Positions 1-5,900 of a DNA stretch of 5,911 bases are shown here, in pieces. The notes beneath the pieces are model-generated. The model saw nothing but the letters and a program-made list of their open reading frames with translations, was not told the origin of the DNA and ran no database searches. Source of the DNA: Pseudomonadota bacterium (GTDB lineage Bacteria > Pseudomonadota > Gammaproteobacteria > Acidiferrobacterales > Acidiferrobacteraceae); assembly GCA_021795255.1 (NCBI GenBank), contig JAJYPQ010000271.1, positions 1 through 5,911 on the forward strand. Reading direction: 5' to 3'. The position numbers were made by a program, and so were the translations under genes. Numbering within the stretch: position 1 is the stretch's first letter; every line of letters begins with the position of its first letter.

Positions 1-274
1 CGAGCCCACGTCGGGACTCGACCCGGTCACAGCCCAAGCCTTCGTCGATCACCTACAAGGCCTACACAAGGAACTGGGGTTCACGGCCGTCGTCATTACC
101 CACGACCTGGACCTTATGCGCGACCTGTGCACGCAACTCGCCATTCTTGCCGACCATAGGATCGTAGCGCTGGGGACACCCAGCGAGGTCGCGGACGTTC
201 GCCACCCCTTCGTCACAAACCTTTTTACCGGTACCCGCGGCCAGCGGGTCTTTAGGGCCCAAGCTCATGAATAA
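1..274 (+). CDS. MlaF/Mkl-type ABC transporter ATP-binding protein, C-terminal end (5' partial)
   Basis: Reading from base 2 gives about 90 codons ending at TAA 272-274. This is the tail of an ABC ATPase that would energise lipid transport through an inner-membrane permease. The window opens at the catalytic glutamate just after Walker B, followed by the D-loop (EPTSGLDP), and then the switch histidine in VVITHDLD. The remainder is a typical C-terminal subdomain with the pattern LADHRIVALGTPSEV and a closing HPFVTNLFTG segment; I recall similar endings in MlaF/Mkl proteins. Walker A, the Q-loop and the signature motif lie upstream, outside the window. The stop overlaps the start of the MCE gene by 8 nt (267-274), indicating translational coupling. 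Assignment to the Mla/MCE class rests on that neighbour plus the C-terminal pattern; the ABC ATPase call itself is secure. The truncation is only the window edge. Confidence 0.9.
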   Translation, partial: EPTSGLDPVTAQAFVDHLQGLHKELGFTAVVITHDLDLMRDLCTQLAILADHRIVALGTPSEVADVRHPFVTNLFTGTRGQRVFRAQAHE

Positions 275-1157
275 TCGCTCCTACGCCTTGCGCGCCGGCC
301 TTTTCGTTCTGACTTTTGCAGCCGCCATCCTCGCCGCCGCTTTCTGGATAGGCGGCGACCACGAACCGCGCGTGCCCTATGTGGTAATCACACACGGCAG
401 CGTATTTGGCCTGAAGCCCGAGTCTACGGTGTTTTTCCGGGGCATAACGGCGGGTGTCGTGCGGCGCATCAGCGTCGATCCGCACAACCCGCGGATGATT
501 TGGATCGCCATTTCGGTCGATAAACGCATCCCCGTGACCCGCGGTACCTACGCTTCACTTAAACTGCAGGGGGTCACCGGACTCTCCGCATTGGAACTCA
601 ACACCACAGCCGACTTGACGCCGCTTGCGACCTCGCGCGCCCATCCAGGGGAGATCCCGATGCGTCCCTCGCTCCTAAGCCGCCTTACCAAGGCCGGTAG
701 CCATGCCATGGAGCAATTGGCAAAGTTGAGCGCCGCCCTCCATCAAACCCTCAACGCTACCAATAGGGCGCATCTCCAAACCATCTTAGCTAATGCCGCC
801 CAGGCCAGCCGGAAGTGGGCGACGTTGAGTCAACATCTGAACGATGCCGTAGCGGGGCTACCCAAGGTCGAGAAACGCGCCGACCTGACCCTGGCTCACA
901 TCGACCAATTAACGGGCCAGATGCGAAACCTCGGGCGCCACCTCCAAGCGCTCAGCAATACCGCGCAAGGAGCGAGTACCATCATCCTCACCCGCACCCT
1001 GCCTCGGATCAACCGCGCCATCGCCCATCTGACGGCGGCCTCGGACGACGTTCAAAAACTGAGTCGCTCATTGCGCCACCATCCTCGCGAGCTCCTTCTG
1101 GGGGCCCGACCGATGGCCCCCGGTCCTGGCGAGCCCGGATATCAGGAGTCACGCTGA
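267..1157 (+). CDS. MCE/MlaD-family lipid-transport substrate-binding protein
   Basis: A 296-aa single-MCE-domain protein, expected to be anchored in the inner membrane with its bulk in the periplasm, where MCE rings carry phospholipids or other hydrophobic substrates between membranes. Residues about 10-29 form one N-terminal transmembrane helix with no lipobox. The MCE domain spans about 36-115, with the family features GSVFGLKPESTVFFRGI, GVVRRI and the LQGVTGLSALEL strand (about 100-111). Residues about 135-272 are helical and rich in Leu, Ala and Gln with little Pro, as in the coiled tail of MlaD/PqiB relatives. It ends near HPRELLLG (272-279), resembling the conserved terminal motif of this family. 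The ATG overlaps the ATPase stop, and AGGG at 254-257 with 9 nt spacing serves as ribosome binding site. An ATPase upstream and an auxiliary lipoprotein downstream support the call. The substrate cannot be read from sequence. Confidence 0.93.
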   Translation: MNNRSYALRAGLFVLTFAAAILAAAFWIGGDHEPRVPYVVITHGSVFGLKPESTVFFRGITAGVVRRISVDPHNPRMIWIAISVDKRIPVTRGTYASLKLQGVTGLSALELNTTADLTPLATSRAHPGEIPMRPSLLSRLTKAGSHAMEQLAKLSAALHQTLNATNRAHLQTILANAAQASRKWATLSQHLNDAVAGLPKVEKRADLTLAHIDQLTGQMRNLGRHLQALSNTAQGASTIILTRTLPRINRAIAHLTAASDDVQKLSRSLRHHPRELLLGARPMAPGPGEPGYQESR

Positions 1158-1158
1158 C

Positions 1159-1776
1159 ATGCCTAAATCGATTGGGGTTTTCATCACAGGACTGTCTCTG
1201 ATCGTCCTCGGGGGCTGCAGCCTATTCCCGTCACGGGGCCCCGAATTGCTGGTCGACCACGACTTTGGCCCGATCCGAACACGGACCTCTAGCAAGCCGG
1301 AAGTACCCATACTGGTGCACGTGAAGAGCCTCTCTTGGCTCGCGGGGACGAGTATTCATTACCGGCTCTTGTACCGGGACCCCACGGCCGTCTACGCCTA
1401 TGCGGACAATCGCTGGATCGCGCCGCCCGCGACCCTCCTCAAGGCCCGCCTCCGGGCGCGTCTCGGACTGGGGGCCATCGTAAGCGCCGGGCCGCAGCCC
1501 GATATCGAGCGGCTGGTATTGGTCCTATCGCGCTTCGACCAAGACTTCTCGGCCCCCGATAAGGCCTTTGTGCGGTTGGCGATCCAGGGCCGACTCTATG
1601 AGGTCACGACCGGTCGACTCCTCGCCATAAAGACCGTCACCCTTAAACAACCCTGCGCGCCCAGTGTAACCGGCGCGGTCGAGGGCTTAAGCGCGCTAGC
1701 ACGGCGCGCCAGCCACATTTTTGTGCGACTCGCGCGCCGCCATACGCCGGCTAAAACTAACGGTTCAGGTCCTTAA
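1159..1776 (+). CDS. ABC-type transport auxiliary lipoprotein (PqiC/DUF330-like)
   Basis: A 205-aa predicted lipoprotein that would act as the outer-membrane-side partner of the MCE transporter. The signal peptide (residues 1-19) ends in the lipobox L17-G18-G19-C20, so C20 is the expected lipidated residue. Ser at +2 is compatible with sorting to the outer membrane. The body shows the family pattern: WLAGTSIHYRLLYRDP (about 60-75), then AYADNRWIAPPATLL (80-94), and a late region with FVRLAIQGRLYEV followed by a helical C-terminus. This is the layout I recall for PqiC-like auxiliary components. It starts 1 nt after the MCE stop, with AGGAG at 1144-1148 (10 nt before the ATG), so it belongs to the same operon and is probably its last gene on this side. 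Its last 20 nt overlap the 3' end of ntrC on the opposite strand. The basic tail (residues about 187-199) is not conserved in my recollection. Confidence 0.88.
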   Translation: MPKSIGVFITGLSLIVLGGCSLFPSRGPELLVDHDFGPIRTRTSSKPEVPILVHVKSLSWLAGTSIHYRLLYRDPTAVYAYADNRWIAPPATLLKARLRARLGLGAIVSAGPQPDIERLVLVLSRFDQDFSAPDKAFVRLAIQGRLYEVTTGRLLAIKTVTLKQPCAPSVTGAVEGLSALARRASHIFVRLARRHTPAKTNGSGP

Positions 1777-3148
1777 GCTTACGCGTGAGCGTGTTACGCC
1801 CAAGCCCCAGCCGCTTGGCCGCATCTTGCTTGCGGCCGCCGGTATGCCGTAAGGCGGCCTCGATCAAGGTCCGCTCGAACTCCAGGCTGAGAGCGGCATA
1901 AACCGCGTTCTCGCCGAGCGCCAGGCGCTGTTCGACTACGCTTCTCAAACCAGACAGCCAGTCGCCCCCCGACTGTGCCGGACCCGCTTCCTTCAATTCC
2001 GCGGCAAGATCGGCGACCCGAATCGTGCGCCCCGGGGCCATCACCGTCAGCCAACGGCAGGTATTCTCGAGCTGTCGCACATTCCCAGGCCAGGGCAACT
2101 TACAGAGATATTGCTCGGCCTCGGGCGCTAATCGTTTGGGCTCGACCTTCAGTTCGGCGGCGGCGGTCGCTAAAAAATGACGGACAAGCATCGGGATGTC
2201 TTGGCGGCGATCGCGTAGTGGCGGGACCTGGATGCGAATCACGTTCAAGCGATGGAAAAGATCTTCCCGAAAGAGGCCGTCGGCCACCCGCTGCTCAAGA
2301 TTCTGATGGGTGGCCGCGATCACGCGCACGTTGGTGACGATCTTTTCGCAACCACCCACGCGGTAAAACTGGCCATCGGACAACACCCGCAATAGACGGG
2401 TCTGAAGGTCGGGCGGCATATCACCGATTTCGTCTAGGAAGAGGGTGCCGCCATCGGCCTGCTCAAAGCGCCCGCGCCGTTGCGTCAAGGCCCCGGTAAA
2501 CGCGCCGCGTTCGTGCCCAAAGAGCTCAGACTCCAGGAGCCCGGCGGGAATGGCGGCGATATTGAGGGCGATAAAGGCGTTGCGAGCACGAGGACTATGG
2601 TTATGGAGGGCTCGTGCCACGAGTTCCTTGCCGGTCCCCGATTCGCCGTTGATCAACACCGTTATATGGGAGCCGGCGAGACGTCCTATGGCCCGGAAGA
2701 CCTCTTGCATGGCCGGGGCCGCCCCTAGGATTTCCGGCGCTTGCTCGGGGCCTTCGGTGTCCGATACCTGCCCTTGGCGTCTATGCTCTATGGCATAGCG
2801 CGCCAAGCCCACCGCATGGTCGACGTCAAACGGCTTTGGTAAATACTCGAACGCGCCCCCTTGGTAGGCCGCCACGGCGCTGTCGAGATCAGAGTGCGCG
2901 GTCATGACGATGACCGGTAGCGAGGGAATGGTGTGACCAATGTTTTCAAGAAGCTTGAGCCCGGAGAGACCGCTCATGCGAATATCCGTGATCACGACAT
3001 CGGGCGTCTGTATGCGCAGTTCGTCTAAAACGGCGGTCGCGCTAGCAAAACATCGGGGCACCATGCCAGCCTGCTGAAAGGCCTTTTCCAGTACCCAGCG
3101 GATCGACTCGTCGTCGTCGACTATCCAAACGCTATCCGGTCGTGTCAT
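1757..3148 (-). CDS. ntrC: Nitrogen regulation response regulator NtrC (NRI)
   Basis: A 463-aa sigma54-dependent activator (glnG in enterics, 469 aa there) that, when phosphorylated by NtrB under nitrogen limitation, remodels sigma54 polymerase at nitrogen-assimilation promoters. The receiver domain (about 5-120) has the acidic cluster D11-D13, phospho-acceptor D55, T83 and K105. The AAA+ domain (about 139-375) has Walker A GESGTGKE (168-175), the sigma54-contacting GAFTGA loop (215-220), Walker B GGTLFLDE (233-240), and WPGNVRQLENTCRWLTV (353-369). A Fis-type helix-turn-helix ends the protein (about 438-461, GRKQDAAKRLGLGRNTLTRK). Matches to remembered enteric NtrC run the full length. The ATG at 3148 has GAGG at 3156-3159 (7 nt away) and lies inside the ntrB end (17-nt overlap), so translation is probably coupled. 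The motif after D55 reads DIRMSG rather than the usual DIRMPG. The 3' end overlaps the convergent lipoprotein gene. Confidence 0.97.
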   Translation of the reverse strand: MTRPDSVWIVDDDESIRWVLEKAFQQAGMVPRCFASATAVLDELRIQTPDVVITDIRMSGLSGLKLLENIGHTIPSLPVIVMTAHSDLDSAVAAYQGGAFEYLPKPFDVDHAVGLARYAIEHRRQGQVSDTEGPEQAPEILGAAPAMQEVFRAIGRLAGSHITVLINGESGTGKELVARALHNHSPRARNAFIALNIAAIPAGLLESELFGHERGAFTGALTQRRGRFEQADGGTLFLDEIGDMPPDLQTRLLRVLSDGQFYRVGGCEKIVTNVRVIAATHQNLEQRVADGLFREDLFHRLNVIRIQVPPLRDRRQDIPMLVRHFLATAAAELKVEPKRLAPEAEQYLCKLPWPGNVRQLENTCRWLTVMAPGRTIRVADLAAELKEAGPAQSGGDWLSGLRSVVEQRLALGENAVYAALSLEFERTLIEAALRHTGGRKQDAAKRLGLGRNTLTRKLKDLNR

Positions 3149-4199
3149 GTCCCTGCCTCAACGGTAGAAATAAGGTAAAAACGGTGCGCCCGGGGCGGCT
3201 TGCATACTCGATGAGCCCCCCATGGCGGCGCGCGATGTCCTGGGCAATGGACAGCCCAAGACCGGTCCCTTCCGCGCGGCTTGTCACCATAGGATAAAAG
3301 AGGGTCTCCCGTAGCTTGATCGGCACGCCGGGCCCGTCGTCTTCTACCTCAGCGCGCAACACGAGACGATGACGGCGCTGGCCTATGGTTAATTGCCGCT
3401 CGATGCGGGACCGCAGACAGATACGCGTACTCGGGGCTTGCACGGAGTTGCGCACAAGGTTCAAGACCGCCTGCACAAGCTGATCCGGGTCACCCTCGAA
3501 TTCGGGCAGGCTCGGGTCATAATCCCGCTGAAAGACGAGCCCAGGTCCCACCTCGGCTTGAATAAGCGAACGGACATGCTCGAACACTTGATGGATATTG
3601 ACCTGAGTCTGGAGGTAGGGGCGATTCGGACCGGTGAGCCGATCAACCAGACCCTGCAAGCGATCGGCCTCGCGGATGATGATTCGTGTGTACTCGCGTT
3701 CGCTCTCGGACAATTTGCGCTCCAATAATTGGGCCGCGCCCCGCAGCCCCCCCAGAGGATTTTTGATCTCGTGAGCGAGACCCCGAACCACGGCCCGCTG
3801 CGCATCATGGCGGTCGACGAGATCCTCTTCCTGAACCAAACGCCGCAAGCGATCGACCTGATTTAGCTCGAGCAAGAGTGCCGCGGTCTCGACATGGGTC
3901 GCACCGTCCGGGAGGATCGCGGTTACGGTCATATCAACGATGAGTTCTCGTCCCGCAAGCGGGAGGGATAAACCGCGGCGGGTAAACGAATGGGCGGCGC
4001 GCAAGGTCTCTGCAAACACCGCGGCGAGCGTTGCAGTCTGCGGCCATATCCGCCGCAAACGCTGGCCCAGCATCTGCTTTGCGCTCAATTCAAACAGCAT
4101 TTCCCCGGCCGGATTCACGGCGAGCACGCGCAGCCCCGCGTCGACCACTAAAACGGCGGTACTCAAGTTCTCTACGATGCGTTCGGCGTCATTCACCAC
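3132..4199 (-). CDS. ntrB: Nitrogen regulation sensor histidine kinase NtrB (NRII)
   Basis: Cytoplasmic histidine kinase/phosphatase (glnL in enterics, 349 aa) that sets NtrC phosphorylation in response to PII protein. From this GTG it has 355 aa. No transmembrane segment is visible. A PAS sensor domain comes first (about residues 8-110), with NLSTAVLVVDAGLRVLAVNPAG near its start. Next is the H-box GLAHEIKNPLGGLRGAAQLL with the phospho-accepting His at residue 143, then RDYDPSLPEFEGDPDQ, the N-box NLVRNSVQA, G1 VEDDGPGVP, F-box LFYPMVTSR and G2 EGTGLGLSIA. These match remembered NtrB closely. An upstream GTG at 4259 would give 375 aa, but the extra 20 residues are Arg/Ala-rich and have no counterpart in NtrB, and that codon has GGAG directly abutting it. 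The GTG pair at 4199 and 4196 has TGGAG 5 or 8 nt upstream, so I prefer it. Followed by ntrC with a 17-nt overlap. Confidence 0.95.
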   Translation of the reverse strand: MVNDAERIVENLSTAVLVVDAGLRVLAVNPAGEMLFELSAKQMLGQRLRRIWPQTATLAAVFAETLRAAHSFTRRGLSLPLAGRELIVDMTVTAILPDGATHVETAALLLELNQVDRLRRLVQEEDLVDRHDAQRAVVRGLAHEIKNPLGGLRGAAQLLERKLSESEREYTRIIIREADRLQGLVDRLTGPNRPYLQTQVNIHQVFEHVRSLIQAEVGPGLVFQRDYDPSLPEFEGDPDQLVQAVLNLVRNSVQAPSTRICLRSRIERQLTIGQRRHRLVLRAEVEDDGPGVPIKLRETLFYPMVTSRAEGTGLGLSIAQDIARRHGGLIEYASRPGRTVFTLFLPLRQGHDTTG

Positions 4200-4204
4200 G
4201 CTGT

Positions 4205-4209
4205 CTCCA
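4205..4209 (-). promoter_or_regulatory. Ribosome binding site deciding the ntrB start
   Basis: On the minus strand this reads TGGAG, followed by ACAGC and then two consecutive GTG codons (4199-4197 and 4196-4194). Spacing is 5 nt to the first and 8 nt to the second, both workable. It supports an NtrB N-terminus starting V-V-N-D-A-E-R, close to where enteric NtrB begins its PAS domain, rather than the longer frame from GTG at 4259. Confidence 0.6.
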
Positions 4210-4333
4210 GGCAAGATCCGGGCCAAGGCTCGGGCGGCCCTACAAGCCCATCGTAGCACCTCCGACTGTCACAAAACGGGGCATAGGCACCAGAATGGGG
4301 CACGAGCGGGCCGGGCCTTGAGGGAACCATCCC

Positions 4334-4362
4334 TTGCAGTAAATAACAATCAATCTTATTAT
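4334..4362 (+). promoter_or_regulatory. Predicted sigma70-type promoter of the Nramp-like transporter gene
   Basis: The -35 box TTGCAG (4334-4339) is separated by exactly 17 nt from the -10 box TATTAT (4357-4362), giving 4/6 and 5/6 matches to consensus by eye. Transcription would begin near 4369, leaving a short leader of about 24 nt that carries the ribosome binding site AAGAAGG (4378-4384) 8 nt before the ATG at 4393. The AT-rich context in a GC-rich genome strengthens the call. No start-site data are available. Confidence 0.6.
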
Positions 4363-4367
4363 TGTTA
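4344..4367. promoter_or_regulatory. Inverted repeat overlapping the transporter promoter, putative repressor operator
   Basis: Perfect 7-bp arms TAACAAT (4344-4350) and ATTGTTA (4361-4367) flank a 10-bp spacer. The element covers the promoter spacer and all of the -10 box, so a bound dimeric protein would block polymerase. Bacterial Nramp genes are commonly repressed by MntR or Fur-family metalloregulators that use AT-rich dyads. This dyad does not closely match the Fur or MntR consensus I remember, so the regulator is unknown. It has no T-run suited to intrinsic termination and lies upstream of the likely transcription start. Confidence 0.45.
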
Positions 4368-4392
4368 CCACTTATTCAAGAAGGGCCGCTCC

Positions 4393-5646
4393 ATGTCTCG
4401 TGCTCGTCGCCTTTCGGACAGATGGTCCGGCCCTTGGGCCGCAGCCCTAGCCGTTGTGGGCCCAGGCCTTGTCGTGATGTTGGCCGATACCGATGCCGGA
4501 AGCGTCATCACAGCCGCCCAGAGCGGGGCCCAGTGGGGTTACAAGCTCCTGCTGCTCCAGGTCGTTCTGATACCCATCCTCTATATCGTACAAGAATTGA
4601 CGGTTCGGCTTGGCATAGTGACCGGTGAAGGCCATGGCCAGCTGATCGCCAAACGCTTCGGTTACGGCTGGGCTTGGCTCTCGGTAGCGACATTGGCACT
4701 GTCCTGCCTGGGAGCGCTTTTGACGGAACTCAGCGGTATGGCCGGCGTAGGACTGCTGTTCGGAGTCCCGCGGTGGATCACCATGCTGATCCTGGTGAGC
4801 GGCCTTATCACCATGGTGTGGACCGCATCCTATGCCGGAGTCGAGCGTGTGGCGCTGGCCGTCGGGGCCTTCGAGTTCGCGTTCCTAGTAGTGGCCTTTC
4901 GCACCCACCAAAACCTGGGCTACCTTCTCCGACACAGCCTGCAAATTCCGTTTCATGACCCGGGCTACCTTTACCTTGCCGCCGCGAATGTCGGCGCGGT
5001 GATCATGCCGTGGATGGTCTTTTACCAACAATCCGCGGTCGTGGATAAAAAACTAAGACCCACCCATCTCAAGATGGCCCGGATCGATACCGCGATCGGC
5101 GCCGTGGTCACTCAGCTAATCATGGCCGCGGTATTGGTGGTCACAGCGGCCACCATAGGGCGCAGCAACCCGCACACACCGCTGAACACGGTTCAGCAAA
5201 TCGCCGACGCGCTGACCCCGTTTCTCGGTCAGAAGACCGGTCGCCTCTTATTCGCGCTCGGCATGAGCGGTGCGGCCATCGTGGCCACCATTGTCGTGTC
5301 GCTCACGGCTGCGCGCGGGGTCGGGGAGGTGATGGGGTTTAAGCATTCCCTCGAGCACCACCCGCGCGAAGCACCTTGGTTCTATGGGATTTACACGGTG
5401 CTCCTGGTCTTGGGCGGGGCCCTGGTCGCGTCAAACGTGAACCTCGTGTCCTTGGGGGTCGCCATGGAGGTCATGAACGCCATCCTGCTCCCCATCGTGC
5501 TGGGCTTCCTCTATGTTCTCGCGCGCCACGCCCTCCCAGGGGCGTTACGGCTCCAAGGCCGGTATGCCGCCTTTGTGCTTACGGTCATCGTGATCACCGC
5601 AGGCTTTGGTCTCTACGCCGCCTTAAATGGGATCGCGGTCGGATGA
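4393..5646 (+). CDS. Nramp/SLC11-superfamily divalent metal transporter with non-canonical site residues
   Basis: A 417-aa polytopic inner-membrane protein, about 11 helices by eye, of the length usual for bacterial Nramp. Family evidence: helix 1 GPGLVVMLADTDAGS (23-37), followed by ITAAQSGAQWGYKLLLLQ and the Q-ELTVRLGIVTGEG segment; and helix 6 GAVIMPWMVFYQQSAVVDK (201-219). The reading frame is open far upstream (to 3940), but that part is only the antisense of ntrB; ATG 4393 has AAGAAGG 8 nt before it and begins just ahead of helix 1. Likely substrates are Mn2+ or Fe2+. By my hand alignment to Deinococcus Nramp, the DPGN motif is DAGS (Asp34 kept, Asn to Ser37), the helix-6 Met is kept (Met205) but the following MPH His is Trp207, and helix-3 Asp/Glu of the proton path become Glu112/Gly115. 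It may therefore transport differently from canonical MntH. It is an isolated gene divergent from ntrBC. Confidence 0.9.
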   Translation: MSRARRLSDRWSGPWAAALAVVGPGLVVMLADTDAGSVITAAQSGAQWGYKLLLLQVVLIPILYIVQELTVRLGIVTGEGHGQLIAKRFGYGWAWLSVATLALSCLGALLTELSGMAGVGLLFGVPRWITMLILVSGLITMVWTASYAGVERVALAVGAFEFAFLVVAFRTHQNLGYLLRHSLQIPFHDPGYLYLAAANVGAVIMPWMVFYQQSAVVDKKLRPTHLKMARIDTAIGAVVTQLIMAAVLVVTAATIGRSNPHTPLNTVQQIADALTPFLGQKTGRLLFALGMSGAAIVATIVVSLTAARGVGEVMGFKHSLEHHPREAPWFYGIYTVLLVLGGALVASNVNLVSLGVAMEVMNAILLPIVLGFLYVLARHALPGALRLQGRYAAFVLTVIVITAGFGLYAALNGIAVG

Positions 5647-5727
5647 TCCGACCAAGGGCGCACATAGCCCCCGGTGTGGACGGCCATACGGGGCGCCAAT
5701 AAGGCAGGCAGCGCTCTTCCAAGGAAT

Positions 5728-5748
5728 GAGGGCCGCACCGCGGCCCTC
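5728..5748 (+). terminator. GC-rich hairpin downstream of the transporter, possible terminator
   Basis: A perfect 9-bp stem, GAGGGCCGC (5728-5736) with GCGGCCCTC (5740-5748), closes a 3-nt ACC loop, 81 nt after the transporter stop. It is very stable, but no T-tract follows on either strand, so it is not a standard intrinsic terminator. It could protect the mRNA 3' end, help Rho-dependent termination, or be a REP-like element. Confidence 0.4.
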
Positions 5749-5900
5749 TGGCGGGCGCTTGCTAAGGCCAGAGAGGGCACCGGGGCTACGCCAAAAGACC
5801 CTCATGGCCGCCAGAGAACCGTGGTCGAGGCGAAAGGCCCTGGCAACATGGCAAGGCCCCTAAGGGCCCGCCGGCGACGCTTGCTAGACGGCCACCAGAG
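5746..5900. repeat. Short degenerate repeats (CGCTTGCTA and CCAGAG motifs)
   Basis: CGCTTGCTA occurs at 5756-5764 and again at 5878-5886. Each copy is followed within about 15 nt by GGCC and then CCAGAG (5768-5773 and 5895-5900); a third CCAGAG preceded by GGCCG lies at 5811-5816. An inverted copy, CTCTGG, is at 5746-5751 and can pair with 5768-5773 as an alternative to the 5728-5748 hairpin. A further 5-bp dyad is GGCCC (5855-5859) with GGGCC (5864-5868). The copies are short and imperfect, so chance in GC-rich DNA is not excluded. Confidence 0.35.

Larger units (their letters stand above)
4200..4392. other. Divergent intergenic region between ntrB and the Nramp-like gene
   Basis: This 193-nt region must hold the promoters of both ntrBC (minus) and the transporter (plus) if neither is read through from outside. 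The half next to ntrB (4200-4320) is GC-rich. I found no convincing sigma70 or sigma54 (GG-N10-GC with flanking consensus) promoter there on the minus strand. The half next to the transporter (4340-4378) is sharply AT-rich against its surroundings and holds the promoter and inverted repeat listed separately. A small dyad, AGGGA (4321-4325) and TCCCT (4330-4334), sits just upstream of the transporter's -35 box. Confidence 0.7.

Noticed and set aside
1777..1790. Near-palindrome GCTTACGCGTGAGC near the convergent gene ends, considered as a terminator or operator
   Set aside because: It lies within the codons of the NtrC DNA-binding domain, has one mismatch pair and no T-tract, and is adequately explained by coding sequence.
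1975..2798. Several plus-strand open frames opposite ntrC
   Set aside because: They are antisense shadows of a strongly conserved gene, rich in Arg, Pro and Ser, with no recognisable domain.
4260..4340. Possible sigma54 promoter for ntrBC or the transporter
   Set aside because: GG-containing stretches on both strands were compared with the GG-N10-GC pattern; the nearest candidates have CC at the -12 position and lack the TTGC context.
3940..4392. Open frame extending the Nramp-like protein 151 residues upstream of ATG 4393
   Set aside because: It runs antisense through ntrB, encodes low-complexity Arg/Ser/Ala-rich sequence with no family counterpart, and crosses the predicted promoter; ATG 4393 has a good ribosome binding site and sits just before helix 1.
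5627..5863. Plus-strand small open frame (and a minus-strand one at 5623-5805) in the 3' region
   Set aside because: Arg/Pro-rich translations with no motif, overlapping the transporter end, and no convincing ribosome binding site; most likely chance frames in GC-rich DNA.
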